The notes beneath the pieces are model-generated. The model was not told where the DNA came from. It saw nothing but the letters and a program-made list of their open reading frames with translations, and ran no database searches. Shown piece after piece: positions 9,480 through 22,416 of a DNA stretch of 64,000 nucleotides. Where the stretch lies: contig NC_052613.1 in assembly GCF_016545825.1 (NCBI RefSeq), positions 11,160,001-11,224,000 on the forward strand, in the 5' to 3' direction. This DNA is from Eucalyptus grandis. Its lineage: Eukaryota; Streptophyta; Magnoliopsida; Myrtales; Myrtaceae. The translations under genes were made by a program, and so were the position numbers. How positions within the stretch are numbered: the first letter of the stretch is position 1; each line of letters begins with the position of its first letter.

Positions 9480-12400
9480 TCATGTGTTCAGACCAGTTGT
9501 TTTACAGATGGGGCACAAGTTCTTGTGCATCAGCCACTGTTTAATACAAGCTCTGTGAAAATCATGTCCACATTCCAGGGTTCCTAGGTCTTCTCCAGTA
9601 TTATAATTTTCCTGTTGATCATGTGAAAGAATGTAAGTGATGAATGGATACAGCATTTTTTCGGAGAAGATACTGTGTGCACACAACTCATATACTAGCA
9701 AACAGCAAAGGTAAAGTAGAAAACCTAGGTCATTGGAAACCAACAGATTATTAAAAGTTATACAGAATAAAAAATGAAGGGCCAAAAAACTGATCCCGCA
9801 GGATTCCAGGTGACAATATGACCCACTTAGATTAGACAATTAAGTAATGTTTCTTCAACCAAGGACAGAATGTAAAAATACAGGATATCTTCAGTTACCT
9901 GACAAATACAGCAAGGCTCAACCTCATTATCAGAGTTGACAGGAATGGCATACTTCTGCTGTTTCAGATGAGTGGATATGGTTTCTTCATTCAATCCAGT
10001 GCTAACGTTTCCAATGCGCTCTTCGAGAGCCAATAACTCCTGAAAGTAGCAATAGTACATTAGAATACAATCTGTAGTCTAGAGAAAATGAGTACCTGAG
10101 AGCAACTCCTTGGTTCACCTCATAGGACATGTTGTCAACGTCAAGGCGCATATCCCTATGCCGGTCATGGATATCAGCCATCCCAAAAAATACTGACTGC
10201 TCTAGGAGCATATAGTCCTACATCAAGCATAAAAGCAACTTTTATCAGATATATATGCAGTCCTAGCAATCTAGAAGAAACTCCCTATTAACCCATCTTG
10301 AAAATTGCATCGAGCTTCAGAGCCTATTTCCAAAATGATGATTTCGCTTCTTCATCATCCAAGATCTAGACTTATGCAACAACGGTCCTTATGAGACATA
10401 ATTAAAACCTTAAACAAGATGATAACAGAAGACGATTTCATGTTGGAATCCATCAGGTGTATTTTGTGCTAGCAAACAGAAAATTGCATTTACTTGCATT
10501 CTGTATAAGAAACTTGAGAACAGATAAAGAAAAAAGTTCCAAGCAACCAATTATGGTTCATGCAGCTATCTTAGAAATGATGGTCAGTCAACTACAAATT
10601 CTTCCAATTAAAAAGAGGAAGGGGCTTGGGAAGGAATCCTTGTTGACTGACAGATACTATGAGGAATAATGTGTTTGTTTATCTGCTATAAGATAACATT
10701 TTCACATCAAAGAAAGCAATAATTAATTTTACCCCAGCTACTGCATAATTATGTAGTGTAGATTACATCCACCTCGAGGATCCATCCTTTTTGGCACTGA
10801 CCAGTGAATTTCAACACTCATAGTTTTATGCAAAGGGTTGCCAATCTCATTTAGTAAGCAAAATATTACTCGCTGCCTCTTCCCTTATGAGAATTAGAGA
10901 CTCTATGTAGACACTTTGTCTCTCCTATCAGAAGTAGTGACTCTATCTAGACACTTTGTCTAGTCAAGGTTTCATAAGTAATTGTTAAAGCTCAGCCTAT
11001 AAGGCAGGAACAGTATCAAAATTTCAACTCAGTGACTCAAAGACTTCAATACAAATACAAAGTTCCATGTCTATATCCCATGCAAAAGACCAACAATTAG
11101 CAGCTGTTTATTTCAACAACATTTGTCCAAATACCATTAATGATATTCCCTGAGTATTCACTTTGCTTGCTTTCCCCCTCACTAGCTCAGTGCAATTGTT
11201 TAATATGAACAAGTCCATTGTCCTATAAAAAATACACTTTCAAAGTATAACAAATCATACAAGACTGACCTCAATACGCAAGCCCTCACTCCGGCGCATT
11301 AAATCCAAGACATTTCGCACCTGTACATGGAAACATGGTAAGCTCCAAAGATCAAGGTGCAAAGGGAAGCAAAGTCGTAGGTAAAATAGTTCTTCGGCAT
11401 CATCTTAAAAAGTTCAGATATAACACTGGCATGTCAAACAATATCCACACTAAAACTAGATGATACTGAAAATGGGTGTGAATACCACAGGTTTTAAGGG
11501 ATGTATCACCTAAAACTTTACAACAGCTCCAGTTTTCAACAAATAATAGTGAGAACTCAGGATAGAAATGAAAGCTAAACAAACCTCGGATACAAGCCTT
11601 CTTCGCCCTTCATTAGCAGCAGCTAAACTTCGCATGGGATGGGGAAAACCCACTGCACCATCTCCTTGTCTCTCTGTCCAATGTGTTGACCTGGAAGGAA
11701 TTGCCTGACCCTGGAAACCAGATCTAGATGAAAGCAGAATCTCTGGTGAAGAAGCAGGAGGCCCTGAGCCACGTGCAGCATAGCTACTTTGGCCTTCTGG
11801 CTCAGAACCCATAGAAGACATCAAAGACCGGCGAACAATTTCAGATACCCTCTGAGGACATTGTGGATGACGATTGTGATGAGGTGCCCAATGACCATGG
11901 GATGACTGGCGGCTTGAACTTGGGCCACTTCGAGAACTAGAAGCAATATTTACAGGAATGCCACTGCTTCCACCAGCACTCCTCCTAACAGAAGGATTCG
12001 GAACTGAGTTTCCCGATTCACTAGAGGGAACGAACATGGACTGCTCTAAAATGTTTCTCCCATTGCTGCTTGAGCTGGATTCATCGTGCAATCCAGCATC
12101 TCTATTTCCTGAGAGAACTGCGCTAGATGAACCAGAAGCTCGTGAAACAAGAGCTCTACTCCATCGAATTGATGACCCACTGGGTGGCAAAGTTGGAACA
12201 GGAAGTACACTAGTCTGGTGTTGCACGTTTGTGTCACTGGCTACAGGTATCGGCCTTAAGTCCAATGAAGGATCAATTGTTAGAAGTCTCGAAGATGGCT
12301 GGTTAGATGCAAAACCGTGGTTAAAAACACCATTTGCAGTACCGGCAGAATATGAAATGGGGGGAGTGGGCATGTTTTGACCCAAAGCATTTACCCTCAC

Positions 12401-13321
12401 CCCAAAGTTTCTCTGCATGTTTTCTGCACTTCCTGCAACGCTTAAATCGGGCAGACTACGAGAACTGGCTCCTCTCAGACCCAATCCACTTCTTGGGTCT
12501 GCCTGTTCTGGAACAGAAGATGAAACCGTGGTACCATCAAAATTCCGGCCAATCAGAAGATTGGGCAAAGCATTAGTTTCCACATTTTGCAAATAACTAG
12601 AGCTCCCGACATTTGAAGATGGACCAATGTGTCCTTCAAACGACTTCCGTTTACAAGGTATACGGCGACCATCCAAAAGGCTACCAGGTCTCCCATCATT
12701 GTCTTGGCCGAAATTTCCAGCACCACTGCTAGAAGCAACCATAAAAGGATCAGAGCTATTACCAGCTGGAAGCCATGGGGCACCCGACCTACTTGGCTTG
12801 TACAAATTAGGGCATTCCAAAAGTGGCGAACTCTCACTACCATGGCCAACAAAACCAGCTGGCACATTAAGATTTGGTGGCATTGAACTAGAACTGGAAC
12901 TATGAATCACTAGAGGGTTCATACTAACATTATCCAATGGACGAACGCTACCTAGTTGCTCGAATCTCCGATCTTCCAGTAAAGGACCAGGTCCACCATA
13001 GGCACTTACTGAAGCTGGCCATGAATGTTCTGTTTTCCGTTCATTGCTACCAATTTCAGGATGCATGTCACTAGAACTGGGTCCGCCTGGACCCCAGTTG
13101 GCCAAGTTTGGCAGGTCATGACCAATAGAGGTCAGAAAGGTAATGTTATTATTTGGTGGTGGAATGTAGTCCACCACTCGGCTGTCTGCCTGATTCAGCA
13201 TATTATTCCAACAGAGCTGCTGATCTACCGCAGCACTACTTGATGAAGATCCATGTTCAAACTCAAAACCTGCAGCCAAGGAACTGCTCGTACCCCTCTG
13301 CCCTTGCATCGGGGCTGACAT
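9480..13321 (-). CDS. RING-H2 E3 ubiquitin-protein ligase, MBR/HIP1/RHG1A-like
   Basis: Five coding exons, all with GT-AG introns and all joined in phase 0: 13321-11585, 11320-11270, 10217-10119, 10039-9899 and 9611-9480, giving 719 residues plus a stop. Residues 1-579 are low-complexity, Ser/Pro/Gly/Asn-rich (MQGQRGTSSSLAAGFEFEHG near the start) and likely disordered. After them come VRNVLDLMRRSEGLRIE (580-596), MRLDVDNMSYEELLALEERI (spanning exons 3-4) and a C-terminal RING-H2 finger. Its ligands are Cys672, Cys675, Cys690, His692, His695, Cys698, Cys709 and Cys712, all present with normal C3H2C3 spacing. The conserved block before a C-terminal RING is the hallmark of this plant family. Family members act as E3 ligases; Arabidopsis MBR1/2 are linked to turnover of the Mediator subunit MED25 and flowering control. 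The substrate here is unknown. The first ATG (13321) is used; Met5 (MQGQRG) is an equally plausible start because relatives often begin there. Confidence 0.95.
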
Positions 13322-13406
13322 AGTTCAGCACAAATTATGTTGTGAACGCAGAGTCGTCACACCAACTCTAGGAGGTATCAACCTGGTCCAAACTGCGATA
13401 GAATAT
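13322..13406 (-). other. 5'UTR exon 2 of the RING gene
   Basis: The coding exon extends upstream to a splice acceptor, tgtcattgcag, whose AG ends at 13407. It gives 85 nt of leader before the ATG and contains no upstream ATG. Confidence 0.75.
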
Positions 13407-14700
13407 CTGCAATGACAGGATGGACAAAGATAAATATCAAAGTCAGCATTTCACTTACAAAGAACATGAAAATGTTGCATATATGCTTACACTCCCATCA
13501 AGCAATAGACTCTTTGATTGCTTAAAATATCATCAACTAAGATCTTCCCTTAGTGATTAGGTTGAAATTCTTACTTGTTACTCAATAGGACACACTAAGA
13601 AAAAGTTCAAAAGGACACATTTTGGTTACATAAAAGAGCAATTAAGAATCTGTCTTATCAGCATTCACATACGTTCTTTTGATCTCATTCTTCTAAAGAG
13701 TTTCTGGGGCCAAGAAACTTCATCTACTTTATTTTAACTGAAAATTGAAGCTCAACAACATCTGCCATTCAAGCCTGGACCCTACAAAAGCTTGTGAATT
13801 TGCCCAGCTCCATCAAAGGCCACCTAATTTACAAGGCAGCAGAGCTTAGAACTTCTGAGGAATCCTTTATGATAAAATGATACAATCTGTGGCATCAATC
13901 TAGCAGGTCCAAACTAGACAGCTATGGATATACTGCTTTTTCCTAAGAAAAGAAAATGCCACTTACAGATTACAAGAGAAAAATTTTCAACAATCATAAG
14001 AATCAAAGGGAGGGAAAGGGCAAACTGGGCTCATGGTATAACAACAGACAACTTTATTAAAAAAAAAAAAAATGTATCAGAATCCGAACGGGTAATGGAA
14101 ATTAGCAAAAGCTGAGAAAAATTGCTGCTGCATCGCCTCCTACCTAAAGTTTGAATTTTTAAAATCCTGCACCTAGTACCATCAATTTAGTCATGACATT
14201 TGAGAAATAATCCAGGAAAAAAAGTAACTTTTGCAGTCTTTAAGCAGGGAAAAAAATTAACGGAAATAGGAAAACACAAAGAGATCCGCTGGGAAATACA
14301 AGGATTTATTTTCCATTAAAAAAATATATATTCAAGGATCTACACAGCCATTTCTCATCAAGTAACAGCTCAGATGAATCGTTTGACAAGTCAAAGCACT
14401 TAACAAGCTAAGCCAAAGGAAAAAAAAATCAAAAGCAATCAAAACTCCAAAGTTCTGAAGCTCAAAACTTCCCACGAGCTCACCTCTGCTTCGTCCAAAC
14501 AAATCGAACCCATATCTAAGACAAAAATCCTGTTCACGGTCAACCATCGAAACAAAACAAACATCTACAAAGCACCCCAAAAAAACAACCCAAAAGATTT
14601 TGAACCAAAAAAAGAAAAAGAAAAACCGGAATCCCCAGCTACAATTTACCGATCATCTATAAATTAAAAAATCTTGACGAGAAAAGCATAAAGATTGTAC
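13407..14700 (-). other. Long leader intron of the RING gene
   Basis: A 1294-bp GT-AG intron separates the non-coding first exon (donor caaag|gtacaatc at 14701/14700) from the exon with the start codon. Large leader introns are common in plant housekeeping and regulatory genes and often raise expression. The interior is AT-rich with A-runs, for example at 14059-14072. No other gene is seen in it. Confidence 0.7.
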
Positions 14701-14985
14701 CTTTGAGCTGAAAACGGAGCTAAAACATGGATCTAAATCTGGGTCTCGGAAGGCGAAGGGCTCCAATCCCTCTGCGCCTATCCCCTCGGTGTTCTCCTTT
14801 GCTTTGCGGAGAAAATAAGGAAGGGAACGAAAGGAAAAAAGGGCAAAAGAATAAGTCGCCGCTTAGCAAATGGGAGATAGAAAGAAGGCCTTGGGATGAA
14901 GAATATGAGATAGAGAAATGAAATGCTAGAGAAGAGAGAGAGAGAGACAGAGAGAGAGAGATTAAAGAGAACAGTAGTCTGTAAT
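14701..14985 (-). promoter_or_regulatory. First leader exon and CT-rich start region of the RING gene
   Basis: Upstream of the donor at 14701 the minus strand is pyrimidine-rich and contains CT runs (complement of the GA runs at 14931-14961). This is usual for plant 5' leaders and core promoters; GA/CT tracts can bind BPC/GAF proteins. The transcription start cannot be placed exactly. Confidence 0.5.
14720..14728 (-). promoter_or_regulatory. Minimal upstream ORF (ATG TTT TAG) in the RING gene leader
   Basis: On the minus strand the only ATG in the last ~250 nt of the first leader exon opens a two-codon reading frame, Met-Phe-stop, about 20 nt before the splice donor. It is far from the main start in the spliced leader (about 100 nt). 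Minimal uORFs can slow initiation downstream, but an effect here is only inference. Confidence 0.5.
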
Positions 14986-15004
14986 TTACAAGGCAACCCA
15001 AAAG

Positions 15005-15230
15005 AAAGAGAGGGACAGAGAGAGAGAGAGAGACAGGAAATAATAGAGAGGTTAGAACAGGGCAGTTTCCTGGGGAGAGAAAATTCAATAAAATACGTAT
15101 TGAATGACAGAGAGCACCCAACCGAGACAAAAATGTGTTCTGTTGGCCGCTTACCAAATGGCTCTTGTCCCCGTCTTTCCTTCGAAAATCAAAACGCTCT
15201 CGGACTCCCTCTCTCTCTCTCTCTCTCTCT
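15005..15230. repeat. GA and CT microsatellites upstream of the RING gene
   Basis: Purine runs (gagagagagagagaga, about 15018-15034) and a CT run (about 15208-15229) of opposite polarity lie in the presumed promoter. Together with the GA runs at 14931-14961 they form a long alternating purine/pyrimidine zone. Confidence 0.8.
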
Positions 15231-15239
15231 ACTCTCGAG

Positions 15240-18200
15240 TATTTTTGTTCCCAACACCTTGTAAGGCATATAATCTGGAGGTGAAAATCTGACCCGATCA
15301 TATGGTTGAAAATGGCTCTCTTCTCTTGGCGAAGGAATTGACAGATCTCCGTGTTGGCCAAAGGAGGGATGCACCTGCCCCTCTTGTTTGACCCCCCCGG
15401 GCCGCTCTGGGAAAACTGCGACTTTTCTTGGTGCACCGCCTATGCAAAAAGGTCGTGCCACCGTGCCACCTTTAGCTTCAACCCCCAAAATAAAGTGCAT
15501 TTCGCCTAAATTGGGATCATTTATGCTGAGGCTCAATTGGGGTTTAAATTAAATAGATGATTGGATCTTGACTTTACTTGTTTGGAAATTTGGGATTTGT
15601 TCATACGTCTTTATAATGCAAGATTGTTATCATATTGCCAACTTGGTTGAAGGGCATGAAATATCTTGTTTGGGTAGGGATGCGACTTTTTACATGAGAT
15701 GAGGAACATGGCTCTAATAAACAAATGAATTAACTAGGAGGAATATAAACCTCATACGGCATGGTCTGAGATTCTGTAATCTAGCCAAAATATTTTATCA
15801 CTGATACAGAACGACACGAATTATTAGCATAATGTGACACTAATTACCTATTGAGTTGGGAGATGTTAAAGCAAGAGAACCTATTAAAGGAGGTTGAATA
15901 TCGTATCCCCGAAGAAGGATCGTGACCAAGCATAGATAGAATATCTTAGATATCTATTCACCACCATGACATCCTATTCCACGATTAGATTTTATCTAAG
16001 TTAAACTAAAGATGTATGGCGCATAGAAAAAGACCTTTGACTTTTTTTTTTTTTTTTTGGGGGCGGGGGCCGGAGAGGGGGTGGGGTATGTTGGGACGGG
16101 CTATGATTCACATTTGATTAGTCCACCATATGATATTCAATAGCAAAACTCAGCATGCACAAGGTGGAGAAATATATCTATTCATAGGGATAAATAAAAT
16201 CAAATATCTTCGTACTTATATCAAATTGTTATTAATAATATGGCTAGTGCCATATTTTCTCTTCATCTTTCTTGGAAGTCTAAAACGTAGGGAGACTCAT
16301 TCCCACAAGCCGCCTGATAGCCAGCGAGCCTCCATGATCTCATGTGTTTTCATGTTGCCCACGCCAAGCACCTTCGGCTCTTTTACCCTCACATGCTTGT
16401 CTTTTTGCCCCGTTTTTTAAGGAGCCTTCCCCTGTGACTTCTCGTGATCATCTCATCTAATGAACGCCCCCAAACAAAAAAAAAGCGGAGGGACCACGTA
16501 TACCTAAATCTTGAATTGCAAGAGAAATTGAATGAACGTCTACACTTTTTTTATAATAAATTGTTAGTAATTTTTCAAGCATGAGACTCACTTTCCTTTT
16601 TTAACTACGTAAGATGTTAGTTACTTTTTGAGCATTTGACAAGTTCTTATTGAATGTGCAAGTCCTAAGTTTACACTTGTTAGATATTTTGTAAAGGAAG
16701 TCCGGTAGAATTAGGTTAATAATGGTATTGATATCGTTAATTACAATCAATATACTATTAGGAGGAAAGGGAGTAAAGAGAAAAAAGGTATTTTGGTAAT
16801 ATAATTAAGAATCCAAGCCTAAAGGAAGTGAAAAAGATATTTCGTAGACAGCCCATTGGCTATTATTAACAATTGCATAATAGCTAACGAACAAATAAAA
16901 AGCACAATATGCAATTAATCCATAATGTAGTATGCAATAGTAAGGACTTATTGTTACAAAAAACACGAAATTCGCTCAAAGCTGAAAGCAGCTTCGTCTT
17001 CTTCACTTAAGATGTGAGTTCGAACCATTATACTTTCCCGATTTTATTTGAACATTCTTAGGTGCACATATTAGAGGGTCTTCAGTAATTATCCCGTATG
17101 TGTGGTATAGGAAAATGGCCCATTCATGAAGATTACCCGAATTTCGAAAAGACCCAAACTTTTCTTTATTGCATAAAACCTTAGGGTTAAATGAACGTAC
17201 AAATTCTAAGCTGGTTTTAGGTGGGGTGATGTTGGGACCCACGGTTAGATGTCCCAGATTTGCTGCTCCACCTAAAACTCGGTTGCCGTTGCTCTAATCA
17301 TTTCTTACATTTTCTGAAGACAATAAGAAAATCAAATGTGCAATTGAGTGAAAGACTGAAAAACTCAGTCACCCTTATGGAGGCAATCAAAAAAATTTCC
17401 TGTCGATATATTTATAGGTGGTGATAATGATTTTCTCTCGAAAGGGGTTTTTGCCCTTTGGAAGTGTGAATGCCCAAAAAAGAAAAAAAGAAGAAAAAAA
17501 GCAAGTATACGTGCAGGTTCTACCCAACTTCTCTTGCTTTTCCTAAATTACAAAAATAAATAAATAAATAAATTAAAAACTTATCTTGCTTTAAAGTGTG
17601 CTTGCTCCTTTGCTTGTCGCCGTTCACATCTCATTCGTGGGCCTCTTTGTTCTTACGTCTCGCAAGAGCTTCTGGTCCTATTATCTGTTTGCCCCCTTTT
17701 CAATGCCCCTCCCTCTCAACTTTCAAAGTTGGTTGCTTTGCATTTTTGCTTTTGTCCTCCTGCATTTTTTTATGCTCTTCGCATAATCAATGCGAGGCCA
17801 CGCAAACGGGCCATTATGAGTCACCATATGGAGTTTGCTTATACATTCCCTCTTGCGTAATGCTTTGCTTTGAAAAACCAAGCGTCTATATAATAACATA
17901 TTGGTGATGGGGGGAATATCAAGATAAGTATGACGAATCCTTCCACCATCGAGAATATTAATAGGTTTATGTATTTTTTGCCACTACTTTGGACAAAGTA
18001 GTGAAATTGACAACCTCAGACACTAGCCACGAATATTCCAACAAGTGAGCTCATGACCCCATGGTTTTTCCTCTCTTCTCCCTTGGTGTGGTTTTCAAAC
18101 TTGGCTTATTGCATTAAATTCTACATGGTGTGAATGTGGAATTTGTGGTAAGGGGGTACGTAGGATAAGAAACTTTACTGGGATATATGGATGGTTAGTC

Positions 18201-18532
18201 TAAACATTTTCTAGGATCATGTCTCGAGGGCATTGTGATTGAATATGTAATGGCCACTAACTTACATGACTTGTACATTACTTTTCTTCTAGACGACCAT
18301 GCTTAAGTTAAGATGGTCGACCATGATCATCCTAAACAGAAGATCCCAATTATATCCAAAGCAACATATGGACTCATAATATAAAGCATACAATTTGAAA
18401 AGAATTTTAAGAGAATAGTTGCTTGGTGTTGTAATGTTTGGCTTATTCAACTCTCCAAAATGGTGATTAGTGAATAATTGCATTGAAGGAGCTCAGTAAT
18501 GAGATGCCCATTTAGTTGATCTAAAAACACTA
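15240..18532. other. Intergenic DNA, no gene recognised
   Basis: AT-rich sequence with a T/G-run (about 16040-16083), A-runs and scattered short open frames without family resemblance. A 'gagttcgaacc' near 17020 resembles a pol III B box, but no matching A box, tail or duplication was found. Confidence 0.5.
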
Positions 18533-19170
18533 GGGACGCGTTTAGTAACCATTCTGTTTTCAAGAACAATTTTTTCTCAGAAATGGATTTTTTTAATTTT
18601 GTTTCTTGGACAAGTTTTTGAACATTTGAAGGCGTTTGGTAACTGTCTAAAATTTTTATTCTTGGAATAGAAATACATATAACACAACCTTCAAATTCTT
18701 TTGTAAGTTAGAATTTCTTTTAATTTTTCAAATAATTTTATTACATGTTCTCTTTTTTTTTCTTCTTCTTTTTCCTTTAGCCGGTTGTTGGAGCTTAGCC
18801 AGGCCACCACGAGGTCAGCCTCGCCATGATCGGGTGACAACAACCTCATGGTGGCCCCTCGCCTAGCCAAGGCAAGGCCAAGCCTCGCTAGGGGTCGGCG
18901 ACGCTCCGGCAAGGTTGCCGATCATGGCCAAGGCCAGAGACTAGTTAAAGGAGGAGGAGGAGCAGAAGAAGAAGAAGAAGAAGTAGTTTGGTCTTGATTC
19001 TGGAAATGTTCCTAAGAACAAAGAAGTAATTTTATTTTTTTTACTTTTTGGTTATGTTTCAAATTTATTTTCTGAAACAAAAAAGTTTCTAAATGAATTT
19101 CTATTCTTTTTTTTTTCGAGGAAGAAAAGAATAAAACCAGACATCATTTGGCACATTACCAAACATGCCC
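18533..19170. mobile_element. TIR element with GC-rich core
   Basis: The left end GGGACGCGTTTAGTAACC and right end ...ATTACCAAACATGCCC form imperfect TIRs. AT-rich arms with 'ttcttgg(a/c)a' phrases surround a GC-rich core (about 18780-18940) of gctagcc/ggcgag-type words. There is no transposase. The flanking trinucleotides are CTA and TAA, not a clean duplication. The same architecture recurs at 20530-21328 and 37541-38165, so this is a family. The superfamily (PIF/Harbinger or hAT) is undecided. Confidence 0.7.
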
Positions 19171-20529
19171 TAAATTCCCATGTAATTTTTGTATAGTGAT
19201 AGGGTTTTGTTGGGAGAACTTTCCTATGAAATTTCAATAATTTCAAAACTATCTTTAGCACCAATATCTACTATGATAAGTATAGATGATAAATTAGGTT
19301 TGCAAATATCAATAATTCCTTTGTATCAACAAAGACAATAAACGAGGCTATGACAATTAATTGAACAAATACCAATGTGAGTGGTATCTCATGGTAACTT
19401 AGAAGTACCCAAGTCAAGCTAGCATTCTTGAGGGTCTTTGGGTACTGATAAATGTGGAAGGATCATTGAAGATCATGGCATGTCATTTCATTAGTATTGT
19501 TACTGAAGATCGTCAACCAATAATTTGCACATGCTAATGATGAGTCTCGAATTGTGCTGATGATGAGTTACCATCGATGATGGTGGGATATGTGTTTGGA
19601 GATGACTATTGATGGTATGGATAAGAGCCAATATTACGAAGATTGAGTTCTGTTTAAAAAACTGGAAAAGATATTAGAAAAGCAGCTGAAATGTTTATGT
19701 CTCAATAAAGTGACAAATATAACAGACTCCATTTTTAGAAACCTAGAGGTGTTTGAAGAAACAATTATATGAGCAATCTTGATTTTGGCTTAGATCTCTG
19801 GCTACTCTCAAATGGCTAGCTACGTCACTTTGATGATCTCCAACGATTATATTGAAGACTTCTATGAATAAGGACTAGAGAAGCCTGGAAAAGGTCAAAT
19901 GCGATATGAACTGTAGTTGTGCTTTGAGCTAAAAATCCTTTCTATTCTTTATCTGATATTTTTGTAAAGGTTTAGCATTGTTATTGTAGATAGTCAAACG
20001 TACAAGATAGCATGATCTATTTTGTAAAAGGAACAACAATTGCCAGTCATAACTTGCAATATTGATTCCTAGTGGAATCTAGCTACTGGTTGTTAGTTGG
20101 AGAATGGATGTAGACTTTGGTATAAAATCAAACTATTATAAATCATTGTGTGATATAGTTTCATTATCCATCATTTACTCTATTTGTGCGCTAGTATCAC
20201 ACAAGCTAATCAACATCTCTCATAATCTAGCTTGCTAATTGTTGTGTTATTCCATGAAAGATTTTCAATATCTTCATTCAACATATTCGATCTCATTTTA
20301 GGTTGTATTGTTAGCCTTACAGTTTAATCCACCACATAATCCATTAGTGCACATGCTATATACATTCCGAAGAAGATACTTCTTTTGGTCCCACTGTCTA
20401 CTCTATAGAGAAGACTAGAACAAATTTTCCTTCAATACTCTTTTAATTATAGGTAGAGGTGTTGAAATGGGTTGAAAACCCATTTATTAACCCATAAATG
20501 ATGAGTTTGGTCATATATGGGTTAGCTAA
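19171..20529 (+). mobile_element. Probable copia LTR fragment in intergenic DNA
   Basis: About 19900-20290 has the look of the R/U5 part of a copia LTR: 'gattcctagtggaatctagc', 'ggttgttagttggagaatgg', 'gtagactttggtataaa', 'aatcattgtgtg' and 'gcgctagtatcac'. No polyprotein sequence is nearby and no borders could be fixed. The rest (19171-19800) shows nothing recognisable. Confidence 0.4.
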
Positions 20530-21328
20530 GGGCTTATTTGGTAATATTTCCAGAAACAATTGATTCTATTCTTTTGTTCTCGAAAAAAAAAAAAAAGAAC
20601 AGAAATCTGTTTGGTTAATTTTGTTCCTGAGAGCAAAAATTAATTTTTTTTTATTCTAGGTAATAAATTTTGAACAGAATCAAAAAGTAGAAAAAAGTCA
20701 TTTTTTATTTCCAGGAATAATTCCTAAATTCAAGCCTAATTTCTTTTCTTTTCTTTTCTCTTATCTTCTCTTTCCTTTTCTTCTTCTTCCTTTTGGCCAA
20801 TCGCCGGCCTCGGCCATGATCGGTGATCGGCCAGACGAGGGCTAGCGACCTTGTCGGAGCATTGCTAGCCCTGGCAATGTCAAGCCACAATGAGGCTCGT
20901 TGACTTAAGCCATATTGATGGCTAGGTGAGCTCAGGCCTCACTAAATTTGGGCGAGATTGACCTCATCCAGCCAAGGTGAGACTGAGGCTCATGGTAGCT
21001 AGGCGAGCCTCCAATGAGCTCACCATACCTCGCTAGCTCGTTGTCAACCATGGTGGCGGCCAGTGACCGACCACAAAGAAAGAGGAAGAAGAAGAGAAAA
21101 GGAAAAAGAAAAATAAGGAAAAATAAGAAAATATAATAAAAGTATTTGAAAATTAAAATAAGCAAAAAAAATTAAGAACTCTACCAAACACATTTTTATA
21201 GCGGGAATAGAAATTTTGTATAGTTACCAAACGCCTTTAAAAACTCAAAAATTGTTTCCACGAACAAAATAAACAAAATCATTTTGAGCAAAATTGTTCC
21301 TTAGAACATAATAATTACCAAACGCGCC
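20530..21328. mobile_element. TIR element with GC-rich core, second copy
   Basis: It starts GGGCTTATTTGGTAAT and ends ATTACCAAACGCGCC, with flanks TAA and TTA. The core (20800-21070) is rich in ggccatgatcgg, gctagc and gaggctc words, as in the element at 18533. The plus strand carries the same arm phrases ('aatagaaattttgta', 'taccaaacgc'). It is non-coding. Confidence 0.72.
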
Positions 21329-22416
21329 TTAAATATTGTTAAATAAGTTGATATGGGTTTGGGTAATTAAGTCCAATAAAATGTGTTTTCTTAATGAGTT
21401 CAAAGCCCAACCTACCCATAATCTCTCTTCACTTGTCTTCAGGTTCAAGCTGGGGTTTTTCGGGTGGGGCAATTTATTCTCTAGTTTTATCTTCTACTTA
21501 TGATCTTCTTCGTTTTTCAAAATTGAAAAATAGTAATTTTTTTTTATCTTTCAAGCTATAGATAATCATGAAAATTAGTATATGATATCAGGTGTCAATT
21601 TTTTATTGACTTATTGATTCGAAAATATGTTGGATATTTTATTGTAAAATTTTAATATTTTGCAATATAGAAAAAATCACAGACAAGTCAAAAGTCTTAT
21701 TGGAACCTTACAAAACTACAATTTTTTTTTATCTTTTATACTATATGCATATTTTTAAAAAAAATCTATGTGTTTTAGTGATGTGAATCGATTGGGTACA
21801 ATTACAGGTCACTAAATTTATATTGTATATAAAAGTGTCAAAATGGATTAAGGGTCAATTTATGTCGGACTATTTTTTACCTAACTCAACTCAGTCATTT
21901 GAGGGCCTTGAAATGCATATCTTAGTATAGTGGGGACCCCGTTTGTGCATTTATGGGAGTCACATATATATATAATATACAAGGGTAGTATTGTCTATTA
22001 GACCAACATGTCATGCCCGGATTCATTTTGGTTGCGGAAATAGCTGCTCCCTTTTTTTTTTTTCACTAAGCTTGTTGTTTATTAAAATAAATGAACGTAT
22101 ATATTAGTTGTAATGTACTCAATTGAATAAGCTATGAATGGCTTTTTTTTTTAATATTTAGAATTTCGTATTTTTTTTTTGTTTAGGTTTAATTAGGTAT
22201 TTCATTTAAATATTTTTAGCTTGATATTTTCCTTAATATTTCCTCAAGAATATACATATTAATTGCAACTTTTCGCTTAATCAAATAAGCTATACATCAA
22301 AATACAAATAGTTTATTCGGCAACAAGATATGTTTTAAAGTTGTCTGATTTCATCTTATTTTACTAAGATACATATAATTTATGCGTTCAATGATTAATT
22401 TTATGATAACATCTAA
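21329..22416. other. Intergenic DNA, no gene recognised
   Basis: AT-rich sequence with T-runs (22051-22063, 22144-22152, 22171-22180). Nothing recognisable. Confidence 0.5.

Noticed and set aside
11958..12905. Plus-strand and other-frame ORFs opposite the RING gene
   Set aside because: Shadows of the real minus-strand coding exon.
14720..15436. 238-codon minus-strand ORF upstream of the RING gene
   Set aside because: It runs through CT microsatellites and the leader exon. Its Leu/Ser-rich composition comes from the CT run; no domain.
17010..17030. Possible tRNA gene or SINE from a B-box-like gagttcgaacc
   Set aside because: No A box at the right distance, no tail, no flanking duplication.
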